NCBI GenBank assembly: GCA_902620525.1
Contig: CACNIK010000002.1
Location: 62,001-126,000, forward strand
DNA length: 64,000 nt
Direction of reading: 5' to 3'
From: an uncultured Pelagibacteraceae bacterium
GTDB taxonomy: Bacteria; Pseudomonadota; Alphaproteobacteria; Pelagibacterales; Pelagibacteraceae
The notes beneath the pieces are model-generated. The model saw nothing but the letters and a program-made list of their open reading frames with translations, searched no databases and had not been told where the DNA came from. The first letter of the stretch is position 1. Every line of letters begins with the position of its first letter. Below, piece after piece: positions 28,284-36,751 of the stretch. Both the position numbers and the translations under genes were made by a program.

Positions 28284-29276
28284 ATAAAATTTAACTTAAC
28301 AAAAAAAATTTTAGCTTGGTATGATAATAACAAGCGCACCTTACCTTGGCGTGTTGGTAAAAATTCACCCAATAGGCTTTATTATAGGGTATTAAGTGAA
28401 TTTATGTTACAACAAACACAAGTTAAAACAGTTATTCCCTATTTTGAAAAATTTATAAAAAAATATGAAAATTTTAACTCACTATCTAAAGCTAGTGAGA
28501 ATAAAATTCTTAAGTTGTGGGAGGGTTTAGGATATTACAGAAGAGCTAGAAATCTTTTAGCTACATCAAAAATTATAGTTAAAAAATATAATTCTAAACT
28601 CCCTCGACGGATAGATGAAATTAAAACTTTACCAGGCATCGGAGATTATACTTCAAATGTTTTAGCCGCTCTAATTTATAATACACCAACATTAGCATTA
28701 GATGGAAATGTGAAAAGAGTAATATCTAGAATTTTAAACAAAGAAATTAATAAAATAAATTTTAAACACTTTAAAAATATTAATAAGAAAAATTTATTTA
28801 ATACAAATAGAAACGCAGACTTTGTAGAAGCGATGATGGAATTTGGTGCCCTAGTTTGTAATGCAAAAATTCCAAAATGTGAAATGTGTCCCTTTAAAAA
28901 GAATTGTAGATTTTATAATTCTAAGAAAAAAATTAAACAAATAAAAAAAGAAATTATAAATAAAAATTTAAATATTTTTTGTTATTTATCAAAAAAAGGT
29001 GAAATAGCCCTAACTAAAAAAAATAGTTTAGGTTTTTTAAACGAATTTAATTTACCAAAAGTAGAAACTAACAAATGTAATACAAATTTTAAAAACTGGA
29101 AATTATTATCAAAATATAAAAATTTTATTTCAAATAAAAAACTAAATATAAATTTGTATTATCAGTTCTCAGAAAATATACCAAGTAATTATTCTTGGTA
29201 TTCTATAAAAAATAATAACGAATTTATGCCTTCATTCACAAAAAAAATATTTAAACAAGTATCAGTTTTATTTTAA
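28278..29276 (+). CDS. mutY: A/G-specific adenine glycosylase MutY
   Basis: 332 residues. N-terminal WYDNNKRTLPWR and EFMLQQTQVKTV are the MutY catalytic-lobe motifs. The helix-hairpin-helix LPGIGDYTS precedes the catalytic aspartate in ALDGNVKRV. The 4Fe-4S ligands C-X6-C-X2-C-X5-C appear in VCNAKIPKCEMCPFKKNC. The C-terminal NUDIX-like 8-oxoG domain is present but reduced. It removes adenine opposite 8-oxoguanine. The start codon lies in the ATGCAT shared with divergent dciA. Its stop overlaps the next gene start by one base. Confidence 0.95.
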   Translation: MHIKFNLTKKILAWYDNNKRTLPWRVGKNSPNRLYYRVLSEFMLQQTQVKTVIPYFEKFIKKYENFNSLSKASENKILKLWEGLGYYRRARNLLATSKIIVKKYNSKLPRRIDEIKTLPGIGDYTSNVLAALIYNTPTLALDGNVKRVISRILNKEINKINFKHFKNINKKNLFNTNRNADFVEAMMEFGALVCNAKIPKCEMCPFKKNCRFYNSKKKIKQIKKEIINKNLNIFCYLSKKGEIALTKKNSLGFLNEFNLPKVETNKCNTNFKNWKLLSKYKNFISNKKLNINLYYQFSENIPSNYSWYSIKNNNEFMPSFTKKIFKQVSVLF

Positions 29277-30406
29277 TGAAAAAAAAATTTGCAATTATTG
29301 GATCTGGAATTGCTGGTTTAACTTTAGCAAACCTCTTACATAAAGAAAAAAAAAATGATTTCATGGTTTATGAAAAAAATGAAAGCCTACCTCTTGATGA
29401 GGGATATGGTATACAACTTTCTACAAATAGTATTAGAATTTTAAATGAAATAAACTTTGATAAAATTAGTAGTGAAAACATATATCATCCAAAGGGTGTA
29501 GACTTTTATAATATTCAAAATAAAAAAATATGTGATTTGGATTTAATCCAATTTAACACAAACAATAACAAATATACAACTTTGCAAAGATCTACTTTAA
29601 TTGAATTTTTAAAAGACGATATTTACACTCAGCATCTAAGGTTTGGAAAAAGAATTAAACAAGTTTCTGAATTAAAGGGTAAAGTTTTAATAAAATTTGA
29701 TGATAACACAAATGATCTTGTAGATTATGTTATTGGCGCTGATGGAATTTTTTCTAACACACGCACATTTTTTGAAAAGAAAAAAAATAAACCAGTGTTT
29801 AAAAATGCCATTGCAATAAGGACAATTCTAAATTCAACATCAGGGTTGGATATTGATCAATCTAAAATTAGTCTAATGATGGGTAAAAATTGTCATTTAG
29901 TTATTTACCCAATTAATAAAAACAAAATACTAAATTTTGTTTGCATATTGAGACATAAGTATGCAGATCCCGATAATGTTAAAACTTTGCTGGAAGAAGT
30001 TATCAAACAAAATTCTAATTTAAAAAAAGCTTTTGAGAAAAATTTAAAATCTTGGCCCTTATACGCAACTCCTAAAATACTTCCTTCATCTAATAGTAAA
30101 GTTTTCTATATTGGTGATGCATTTAATGGTTTTTTACCAACATTAGCCCAAGGTGCGGGACAATCAATAGAAAGTGCTTTTGAATTGTATAAATTAATAA
30201 AAAATGAAAGAGTGGATATACAAAATATTTATTTTCAAGATAGGTCAAAAAGAGCAAAAATAATTAAAAGAAGATCAAACTTTAATTTTTTTATATTTCA
30301 TTTATCAAGCAAGATTATGCAAGAGATAAGAAACTATTTTATGAAATTTTTATTAAAAAGGAAAAGTTTTATTAATTCTTATTTAGGCACAGTTTATAAA
30401 AATTAA
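29276..30406 (+). CDS. FAD-dependent monooxygenase (UbiH/salicylate hydroxylase-like)
   Basis: 376 residues of the class A flavoprotein hydroxylase family. The N-terminal FAD motif is IGSGIAGLTLANLL, the mid-protein motif VIGADGIFSNTR carries the conserved DG, and the second FAD motif is YIGDAFNGFLPTLAQGAGQSIE. Such enzymes hydroxylate aromatic rings, including ubiquinone precursors. A role in quinone synthesis is possible but not shown by sequence. It is translationally coupled to mutY (TAATG) and converges on ccrM with a 2-base gap. Confidence 0.82.
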   Translation: MKKKFAIIGSGIAGLTLANLLHKEKKNDFMVYEKNESLPLDEGYGIQLSTNSIRILNEINFDKISSENIYHPKGVDFYNIQNKKICDLDLIQFNTNNNKYTTLQRSTLIEFLKDDIYTQHLRFGKRIKQVSELKGKVLIKFDDNTNDLVDYVIGADGIFSNTRTFFEKKKNKPVFKNAIAIRTILNSTSGLDIDQSKISLMMGKNCHLVIYPINKNKILNFVCILRHKYADPDNVKTLLEEVIKQNSNLKKAFEKNLKSWPLYATPKILPSSNSKVFYIGDAFNGFLPTLAQGAGQSIESAFELYKLIKNERVDIQNIYFQDRSKRAKIIKRRSNFNFFIFHLSSKIMQEIRNYFMKFLLKRKSFINSYLGTVYKN

Positions 30407-30408
30407 AT

Positions 30409-31476
30409 TTATTTTTGTGTAATAAACTTTTGTCTAAGACTATCAATTAGAACAGTTGATCCATTAAAATTATAATGCCAATAAGTCCAACCATTACAGC
30501 TTTCAGCACCCATTATTTTTGCGGCTACTTTATGGATTGAACCTTCGGACTCTTTATATTTTATACTTCCATCTGCCATTATTTTTGCGTTAATTTTTTT
30601 CTTAGCATCAAATAGAGATGTTCCTGGCTTTAACATTCCTAATTCTACAAGTGAGCCAAATGGTATTCTCGGTTTTGACTTGTTATTTTTTATTGTATCA
30701 AGATAACTATCATTAATGACTTTTGTATTTTTAATTCTTTCGTAAGCAGCATTAAAATATTTTTTCTCTTTCTCTATCCCGTAGTAATTTCTCCCTAATT
30801 TTTTTGCAACAACAGCTGTTGTTCCGGTACCTAAAAAGGGGTCAAAAATGCTATCCCCTTTATTTGTAGTAGCTAGTATAATTCTATGAATTAATGCTTC
30901 TGGTTTTTGGGTAGAATGAACTTTTTTTCCATTTTTCTTCAATCTCTCCTTTCCATTACAAATTGGAAATACCCAATCGGACCTCATCTGCAAATCATCA
31001 TTTAAACACTTTAAAGACTGATAATTAAACGTATATTTTGACTTTTTATCTTTTGATGCCCAAATAAGAGTTTCGTGAGCATTTGTAAATCTAGTACCTT
31101 TAAAGTTAGGCATTGGATTGTTTTTTCTCCAAATTATATCATTAAGAAGCCAGAAATTTAAATTTTGTAAGTGGTAACCCAAACGAAAAATATTATGATA
31201 AGAACCTATGACCCAAATGCTTCCATTTTCTTTTAAAGTCCTTTTACATTCCGTAAGCCATGTTTTACAGAAATCATCATAATCTTTAAAGCTTTTAAAC
31301 TGATCCCATTTATCTTTTACTCCATTTACTTTGCTTGTGTCCGGCCGAGTTAATTTTTCTCCTATTTGCAAATTGTAAGGAGGGTCGGCAAAAATTAAAT
31401 TGAATGAATTATCTGGAATTTTTTTTAATTCTTTTAAACAATCTCCGTTTATAATTTTATTGAGAAACTTTAACAT
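30409..31476 (-). CDS. ccrM: Adenine-specific DNA methyltransferase CcrM (GANTC type)
   Basis: From the ATG at 31476 the protein has 355 residues. The catalytic motif DPPYNL is at about 35-40, and the AdoMet motif FDPFLGTGTTAVVAKKLG lies C-terminally, the beta-class order. The extra C-terminal domain of about 80 residues (LVELGMLKPGTSLFDAKKKINA through AESCNGWTYWHYN) is the one that distinguishes CcrM from HinfI-like enzymes. CcrM methylates GANTC and times the alphaproteobacterial cell cycle. A TTG at 31488 could add four residues, but it lies inside the candidate promoter, so ATG 31476 is chosen. Confidence 0.94.
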   Translation of the reverse strand: MLKFLNKIINGDCLKELKKIPDNSFNLIFADPPYNLQIGEKLTRPDTSKVNGVKDKWDQFKSFKDYDDFCKTWLTECKRTLKENGSIWVIGSYHNIFRLGYHLQNLNFWLLNDIIWRKNNPMPNFKGTRFTNAHETLIWASKDKKSKYTFNYQSLKCLNDDLQMRSDWVFPICNGKERLKKNGKKVHSTQKPEALIHRIILATTNKGDSIFDPFLGTGTTAVVAKKLGRNYYGIEKEKKYFNAAYERIKNTKVINDSYLDTIKNNKSKPRIPFGSLVELGMLKPGTSLFDAKKKINAKIMADGSIKYKESEGSIHKVAAKIMGAESCNGWTYWHYNFNGSTVLIDSLRQKFITQK

Positions 31477-31480
31477 TTTT

Positions 31481-31511
31481 AGATTCAACCTTAAATTGAA
31501 TCTCAGGTCAA
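31481..31511 (-). promoter_or_regulatory. Candidate ccrM promoter with GANTC inverted repeat
   Basis: On the minus strand TTGACC (31506-31511) is followed after 17 bases by TTGAAT (31483-31488), a plausible sigma-70 pair whose start point would fall on the A of the ccrM ATG (31476). An inverted repeat with 8-base arms, AGATTCAA (31481-31488) and TTGAATCT (31496-31503), separated by 7 bases, overlaps it. Each arm contains one GANTC site (31482-31486 and 31498-31502), the expected CcrM target. This suggests methylation-sensitive self-regulation. Confidence 0.55.
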
Positions 31512-31553
31512 TTATTTTTACGTGAAAAAAAAAGTTTTTTAGTTGGATTAAAA

Positions 31554-32135
31554 TTATTTTAACAACATCTTGTGTATTGGATTAAAATTCTTTCTATGCA
31601 TTGTGGTTAATCCATATTTTTTCAATCCCATAATATGTTGTTTAGTTCCGTATCCAAAGTTTTTATTCCAATTATAATTTTTGAATTTTTTTGACATTCT
31701 TATCATTATTTTATCTCTGTAAACCTTTGCAAGAATAGAAGCTGCACTAATACACTTAATTTTTTCATCTCCTTTAATGACGGTCTTACATTTATATAAA
31801 ATTTTAGGGGCAAAAATACCGTCTACTAAGACTAAATCTGGCTTTTTAGATAAACTTAAAATAGCTCTTTTCATAGACAATAGTGATGCTTGCAAAATAT
31901 TTAATTTTTCAATTTCTTTGACTGTAGCAACTCCAATTGAAAACAAAGATTTATTTTTGATATCTTTTGAAATTTCTATTCTTTGTTTAAAAGTGAGTTT
32001 TTTAGAGTCTTTTAAGTTTTTAATTAGTGCACCTTTTTTTAAAATTACTGCTGCAGAAACAACCGGCCCAGCCAAGCATCCTCTCCCGACTTCATCGACA
32101 CCAGCAATAATTTTATTTTTTGTAAATCTTTTCAA
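31554..32135 (-). CDS. rnhB: Ribonuclease HII
   Basis: 193 residues with AGVDEVGRGCLAGPV at 11-25 carrying the catalytic D14 and E15, VLVDG for the third acid, and AASILAKVYRD for the fourth. It cleaves at ribonucleotides embedded in DNA and in RNA-DNA hybrids. In alphaproteobacteria rnhB is commonly next to ccrM, as here. It overlaps the UDG gene by 4 bases. A 12-base direct repeat TTGGATTAAAAT occurs at its stop codon and again 34 bases further in. Confidence 0.95.
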   Translation of the reverse strand: MKRFTKNKIIAGVDEVGRGCLAGPVVSAAVILKKGALIKNLKDSKKLTFKQRIEISKDIKNKSLFSIGVATVKEIEKLNILQASLLSMKRAILSLSKKPDLVLVDGIFAPKILYKCKTVIKGDEKIKCISAASILAKVYRDKIMIRMSKKFKNYNWNKNFGYGTKQHIMGLKKYGLTTMHRKNFNPIHKMLLK

Positions 32136-32827
32136 AGCTTCTTTAATTTCTCTCTTATCATTTTTAAGTCAATCCAAGAATATTTTTTTTGTTCCGGTTG
32201 TCTTAAAAGATAAGCCGGGTGAAACGATACTATCGAATATATTTTTAATTTGTTAATCTCAAATTTGTACCATTTCCCCCTCACTTTTGAAATAACGTCT
32301 GTATTCCCTAAAATAGCATTCATTGCTGTACTGCCTAAAAGTAAGATAATTTTTGGGTTTACAATTTCTATATGTCTTTTAAGGAATGGGAGATAACGTT
32401 TTACTTCTTTCTCTGTAGGCTTTCTATTTTCGGGTGGTCTATAGTTTACAACATTTGTAATGTAAACTTTAGTACGATTTAAATTTATAGCATTAAGCAT
32501 TTTGTCTAACAGCTGACCAGCTCTGCCAACAAACGGAAAACCTTCTTTATCCTCGTTAGCTCCGGGGCCTTCTCCAATAATCATGACTTTTGAATTAGGA
32601 TTTCCGTCTGAAAATACGAGATTTGAAGCGCTCTCTTTTAACTTACAATTTTTTATATCTTTAATTTCATCTCTAAGTTTTTTTAAACTTTGAGCTTTAT
32701 CTTTTTGTATATTAGGTTGCTTTTGGCTGTATCTATTTATTGATTTATTTTTAAGAATTAAATTGTGATTAATTAAACTATAGTATTTAATTAATTTAAT
32801 TAATTTGGTATTTATATTTTTAGACAT
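32132..32827 (-). CDS. Family 4-type uracil-DNA glycosylase lacking the Fe-S cysteines
   Basis: 231 residues with the family 4/5 motifs: GEGPGANEDKEG with motif I at 85-93, FVGRAGQLLDKML, and the C-terminal HPAYLLR. These enzymes excise uracil from DNA. Classical family 4 proteins carry four cysteines binding a 4Fe-4S cluster. Here only one cysteine is present in the whole protein (C61 in NCKLKESASN), and the usual E.CLPFL position reads KRYLPFL. The first 50 residues are a lysine/asparagine-rich extension. Its ATG is separated from the divergent TPR gene start by one base. Confidence 0.85.
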   Translation of the reverse strand: MSKNINTKLIKLIKYYSLINHNLILKNKSINRYSQKQPNIQKDKAQSLKKLRDEIKDIKNCKLKESASNLVFSDGNPNSKVMIIGEGPGANEDKEGFPFVGRAGQLLDKMLNAINLNRTKVYITNVVNYRPPENRKPTEKEVKRYLPFLKRHIEIVNPKIILLLGSTAMNAILGNTDVISKVRGKWYKFEINKLKIYSIVSFHPAYLLRQPEQKKYSWIDLKMIREKLKKL

Positions 32828-32828
32828 T

Positions 32829-34547
32829 ATGAATAATTTTTTTAAACTAAATAAATTAATTTTACAAATCTTCTTTTTATATATTGTGTTATTAACCAGT
32901 CCTGGTATTAGCTTAGAAAAGTATTATAAGGGAGATTCGGTATCAAATTATTTTTCAGGCATTCTTTCCTTACAAAATAATAAGTATAAAGAGTCATATA
33001 ATTTTTTTAAAAAACTTGAAAATCTTGAGGATAATCATTTCGAATATTCAAGGTCATTTTTAGAGACTTTGGTAAATAATTCAAAAATAAATGAGGCTTT
33101 TAAATATTCTAAAAAGCTTCAAATAAAAAAAATAAATTTTTTTCAAAGCGATCTTGTTATTATAAGTAAATACGTGAAAAGCAATGACTTTGAAAAAGCA
33201 AATAACTTTCTAACCACAATCAACAAAAACAAATACATATCTCTAGAAGAATTGATGAGCCAAATAATACTTAACTGGGTACAAGTTAAAAAATTTGATT
33301 TAAATTATTATGAAGCTAATGAAAAATTTAAATTAATAAGTCCTCAGTACGAAAATATAAAAAAAATTAATAATATTTTTCTTAATTGCTACTTTGATAC
33401 AAAAAACCTAGAAAGAGAGTTTCAAAACCTAATCAGTGATAAAACGACTGACTTTTCAAGATACACATTTTTTTATGCTAATTATTTATATAAAAAAAAC
33501 CTAACAAAAAAGGCAAGTTTAATTCTAAGTGAAAAATTGGCCAAACATCCGAGAAATCTATTACTTAATCAACTTTATTCTGACATCAAATTAAAAAAAC
33601 AAAACCATTTACAAAATAATTTTGAATGCACAAACGTCTCAAATATAATTGCCGAATTATTTTATATTACAGCAAACGCATTAGCTTCACAAAATTTTTA
33701 TTCCTTATCAAACTTTTATATAAATCTTGCAAAATATTTGAATCAAAACTTTTATTCTTACAATACATTACTTGCTGAAAATTTCGTAAGAATAGAAAAT
33801 TATCAAAAAGCAAAAAAAATTTACTTTTTATTAGATAATTTTGGAGAATATTATAGTTGGCATTCTTCAAAACAAATTGCTTTATTAGATATTGAAAATT
33901 CCAAAATAAAGGAAGCGTTAAAAAATTTAAAAAAGAGTTACGATAATTTAAATACACCATCTGTATATCAAACTTATGATTTTGCTCAATTTTTAAAAAA
34001 TAATGAAAAATTTGAACAATCTATAAAATTTTATTCGAAGGTATTACAAAGCATTCCGAAGTCACATGAATTATATCCCAGAGCTAAAGATGGGAGAGGA
34101 ATAGCGTATGAACAAATAGGCAATTGGGTAAAAGCTGAAAAAGATTTTTTAGACTCACTTGAAGCAAAACCAGATCAAGCTTATGTCATAAATTATTTAG
34201 CATATAGTTGGATTGAAAAAGGAATTAAAATTGAAAAATCTTTAGAAATGTTAAAGAAAGCAAATAAATTAAGATCAAATGATGGTTACATAACTGATTC
34301 TTTGGGATGGGCGTTGTACAAATTGAAAAAATATAAAGAAGCTAAAGTTTATTTGAAAAAAGCTGTCCAATTGATGCCATCAGATCCTATAGTCAATGAT
34401 CATTTTGCAGATATCTTGTGGATGAATGGAAATAAGTTACAGGCTAGGTATTATTGGAAATACGTTTTGAAATTAGAGGAAACTGATATGAACCTTAAAA
34501 AGAAAATCAATCAAAAAATATTGAATGGCCCATCTTCTTTAAATTAA
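32829..34547 (+). CDS. Secreted/periplasmic TPR-repeat protein
   Basis: From the ATG at 32829 the protein has 572 residues. A signal peptide (about 8-24, ending TSPGISLEKY) is followed by helical repeats. The C-terminal third (from about residue 400) has clear TPR units, for example RGIAYEQIGNWVKAEKDFLDSLEAKPD and SLGWALYKLKKYKEAKVYLKKAVQLMPSDP. Similar proteins are widespread in alphaproteobacteria next to ispE, and their function is unknown beyond a likely scaffold role. A longer reading from 32805 would overlap the UDG gene more and spoil the signal peptide. It overlaps ispE by one base. Confidence 0.85.
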   Translation: MNNFFKLNKLILQIFFLYIVLLTSPGISLEKYYKGDSVSNYFSGILSLQNNKYKESYNFFKKLENLEDNHFEYSRSFLETLVNNSKINEAFKYSKKLQIKKINFFQSDLVIISKYVKSNDFEKANNFLTTINKNKYISLEELMSQIILNWVQVKKFDLNYYEANEKFKLISPQYENIKKINNIFLNCYFDTKNLEREFQNLISDKTTDFSRYTFFYANYLYKKNLTKKASLILSEKLAKHPRNLLLNQLYSDIKLKKQNHLQNNFECTNVSNIIAELFYITANALASQNFYSLSNFYINLAKYLNQNFYSYNTLLAENFVRIENYQKAKKIYFLLDNFGEYYSWHSSKQIALLDIENSKIKEALKNLKKSYDNLNTPSVYQTYDFAQFLKNNEKFEQSIKFYSKVLQSIPKSHELYPRAKDGRGIAYEQIGNWVKAEKDFLDSLEAKPDQAYVINYLAYSWIEKGIKIEKSLEMLKKANKLRSNDGYITDSLGWALYKLKKYKEAKVYLKKAVQLMPSDPIVNDHFADILWMNGNKLQARYYWKYVLKLEETDMNLKKKINQKILNGPSSLN

Positions 34548-35377
34548 TGAAAATAAAATCTTTTTCAAAAATTAATTTAACATTGAGAGTTTTAAACAAA
34601 TTAGAAAATGGGATGCACGATATTGAGACTAATTCAACTTTGGTTGACCTTTCTGATGAAATAAATATTAAAAGAAATAAGAAAAATATAGTTACTTTTT
34701 CTGGAAAATTTAAAAATCAAGTAGATATTAAAAAAAACTCAGTCAAAGATACATTATTATTACTTGAAAAAAACAAGATTATAAAAAACTTCTATAAAAT
34801 AAGAGTAAAAAAAAATATTCCTGTTTTTGCAGGCTTAGGCGGTGGAACAAGTAATTCTTTTAGTATTGCTAGTCATTTCATGAACAATAAATTTAGCGAA
34901 AAAATAATAAGAATTTTTGAAAAAAAAATAGGATCTGATTTTAGATTGTTTTTGAACAAATACTCCTTCCAAAAAAAATTGAAAAAGGTTTTAAAGACTA
35001 AAAATAGTATTAACTCATATATTTTAATTGTTTTTCCATACATAAACTGTAAAACAAAAAATATATATAAGATGGTAAAAAACTTTAGTTTTTCGTCAGG
35101 CAACAATTATACTAAAAATATTAAAAGGAAAAAATTTATTAACACATTAAAAAATGATCAAAATGATTTACAAAAATTGGTAGAGAAAAAATATCCTAAA
35201 ATTTCTCGACTAATTCTTTCTATTAATGGGCAGGAGGGTTGTATTTTTTCTAGAATGACTGGATCGGGATCAGCTTGTTATGGAGTCTTTAAATCAAAAA
35301 AAACTGCAAAAATTGCTATTGCTAAATTAAAAAGAAAATACCCTAAATATTGGTGCGTTATTACTAAAACTATTTAA
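34547..35377 (+). CDS. ispE: 4-diphosphocytidyl-2-C-methyl-D-erythritol kinase
   Basis: 276 residues of the GHMP kinase family. It opens with KSFSKINLTLRV, has H-containing GMHDIETNSTLV, the ATP loop PVFAGLGGGTSNSF near residues 92-105, and the C-terminal MTGSGSACYG motif. IspE phosphorylates CDP-ME in the MEP isoprenoid pathway, the same pathway finished by IspH at 17203-18147. The start codon overlaps the stop of the TPR gene by one base. Lysine content is very high, in line with the base composition. Confidence 0.92.
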   Translation: MKIKSFSKINLTLRVLNKLENGMHDIETNSTLVDLSDEINIKRNKKNIVTFSGKFKNQVDIKKNSVKDTLLLLEKNKIIKNFYKIRVKKNIPVFAGLGGGTSNSFSIASHFMNNKFSEKIIRIFEKKIGSDFRLFLNKYSFQKKLKKVLKTKNSINSYILIVFPYINCKTKNIYKMVKNFSFSSGNNYTKNIKRKKFINTLKNDQNDLQKLVEKKYPKISRLILSINGQEGCIFSRMTGSGSACYGVFKSKKTAKIAIAKLKRKYPKYWCVITKTI

Positions 35378-35410
35378 TTTAAATCTTTTATGATATATGA
35401 AGCAAAGTAT

Positions 35411-35484
35411 TGGGGCATAGCCAAGCGGTAAGGCAGTGGTTTTTGGTACCACCATCCTAGGTTCGAATCCTAGTGCCCCAGCCA
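35411..35484 (+). tRNA. trnQ: tRNA-Gln, anticodon UUG
   Basis: A cloverleaf folds with acceptor stem TGGGGCA/TGCCCCA, D-arm GCC...GGC, anticodon stem GTGGT/ACCAC enclosing the seven-base loop TTTTGGT (anticodon TTG), and T-arm CTAGG-TTCGAAT-CCTAG. The discriminator base is G and the 3' CCA is encoded (35482-35484). It reads CAA and, by wobble, CAG. It sits in a 112-base stretch between ispE and cca. A TATGAT at 35389-35394 could be its -10 element, but no good -35 is seen. Confidence 0.97.
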
Positions 35485-35489
35485 GAATA

Positions 35490-36749
35490 ATGAAAAAAAA
35501 AATTGAAAATTTAGTTTTAAATATAAAAAAATATTTTTTTCCATTTTATAATTCTAAAAACATCAAACTTTTATTTAAAAATTTAGAAAAGGGTGAGTCA
35601 AAAGAAAAAGAAGTTGCAATGTTTGTAGGGGGCTGTGTGAGAAATTATCTGCAGTCAAAAAAAATTGGTGATATTGATATGGCAACTATATTTACACCCG
35701 ACGAAATAAAAAAGAAATTACAAAATTCCAAATTTAAAGTAATCGATACTGGACTTGAACACGGATCAGTAACAGTTGTACTTGATCATAATAAATTTGA
35801 ATTAACAACTTTAAGAAAAGATGTAAAAACTGATGGAAGACACGCTGAAATTAAAACCATTGACGATTGGAAAGAAGATTCTAAAAGACGAGATTTTACA
35901 ATAAATGCAATTTACTTAAATAAGAGGGGAAAGATATTTGATCCTCAGCAAGGAGTGAACGATCTTAAAAATAATATTGTGAAATTTATTGGTGATCCTC
36001 AAACTAGAGTTGTAGAGGATTTTCTCAGGATAATAAGATTTTTAAGGTTTACTATACAATATAAATCATCAATCGAACGTTCTACTGTTCAAGCAATAAA
36101 ACTTAATTTAAATGGTGTTAAAGCTCTTTCGAAAGAAAGAGTTTTATCCGAATTACTGAAAATACTTAAAATAGAAAATTTTTCTGAATTGATAGACACA
36201 AAAGAATTAAGCGAAATCTTTTTATTAGTTTTTCCAGAATTAAAATATTTAAATAGATTTAAAAATTTCAGCTTAATTCGAAATCATATTGAAAATTCAG
36301 ACATTTTATTATTGTCAATTCTTTTGATAGATTTAAAGGATAATCATGAGTATTTTTGTCATAAATATAAAGTATCTAATAAAACTCGAGATAATTTAAA
36401 ATTGTTAGGTAGTAAGTTTAGAGAGCTTCAAACCGATAAAGAGTTTTTTAAAAAAAATTTAAAAAATAATGCATACAATATGGGATTGAAGAACCTTAAA
36501 ATATTATTTACTCTTAACCTATTAAATAAAAAGAAAATTTCTGATAAAGAAGTCAGCATTTTTAAAGTAATAGAAAAAATATCAATTCCTAAATTCCCAT
36601 TTGATGGAAAATTTTTATTAAAAAAAGGTGTTCAAGAGGGAAGAAAAATTGGTATCATATTAAATGAGGCTGAAAAAATTTGGGTTAATAATAATTTTAA
36701 TCTATCACCTAAAGATTTCGAGACAATTATAAAGAAAAATACAATTTAA
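35490..36749 (+). CDS. cca: CCA tRNA nucleotidyltransferase / poly(A) polymerase family
   Basis: From the ATG at 35490 the protein has 419 residues. The class II nucleotidyltransferase motif VGGCVRNYL...IGDIDMAT carries the two catalytic aspartates, followed by TLRKDVKTDGRHAE, RRDFTINAI and the RFLRF helix. It adds or repairs the 3' CCA of tRNAs; some relatives polyadenylate RNA. The frame stays open upstream through the tRNA gene, but that is fortuitous. The ATG lies 5 bases after the tRNA-Gln CCA, leaving no separate ribosome site. Confidence 0.92.
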   Translation: MKKKIENLVLNIKKYFFPFYNSKNIKLLFKNLEKGESKEKEVAMFVGGCVRNYLQSKKIGDIDMATIFTPDEIKKKLQNSKFKVIDTGLEHGSVTVVLDHNKFELTTLRKDVKTDGRHAEIKTIDDWKEDSKRRDFTINAIYLNKRGKIFDPQQGVNDLKNNIVKFIGDPQTRVVEDFLRIIRFLRFTIQYKSSIERSTVQAIKLNLNGVKALSKERVLSELLKILKIENFSELIDTKELSEIFLLVFPELKYLNRFKNFSLIRNHIENSDILLLSILLIDLKDNHEYFCHKYKVSNKTRDNLKLLGSKFRELQTDKEFFKKNLKNNAYNMGLKNLKILFTLNLLNKKKISDKEVSIFKVIEKISIPKFPFDGKFLLKKGVQEGRKIGIILNEAEKIWVNNNFNLSPKDFETIIKKNTI

Positions 36750-36751
36750 AA

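Noticed and set aside
31525-31541. A-run/T-run element between ccrM and rnhB considered as an intrinsic terminator
   Set aside because: The possible stem is only A-T pairs around a single G, too weak for a terminator hairpin.
31543-31588. 12-base direct repeat TTGGATTAAAAT at the rnhB 3' end
   Set aside because: Two short copies 34 bases apart, one inside the coding sequence. No array or mobile-element features follow, and chance is likely in this composition.
31777-32256. Plus-strand 159-codon open frame opposite rnhB and the UDG gene
   Set aside because: It is antisense to two conserved enzymes and has no recognisable domain.
35436-35489. Upstream extension of the cca frame through the tRNA gene
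   Set aside because: The tRNA cloverleaf is clear and the extra 18 residues would be encoded by tRNA sequence. The ATG at 35490 matches the expected protein start.
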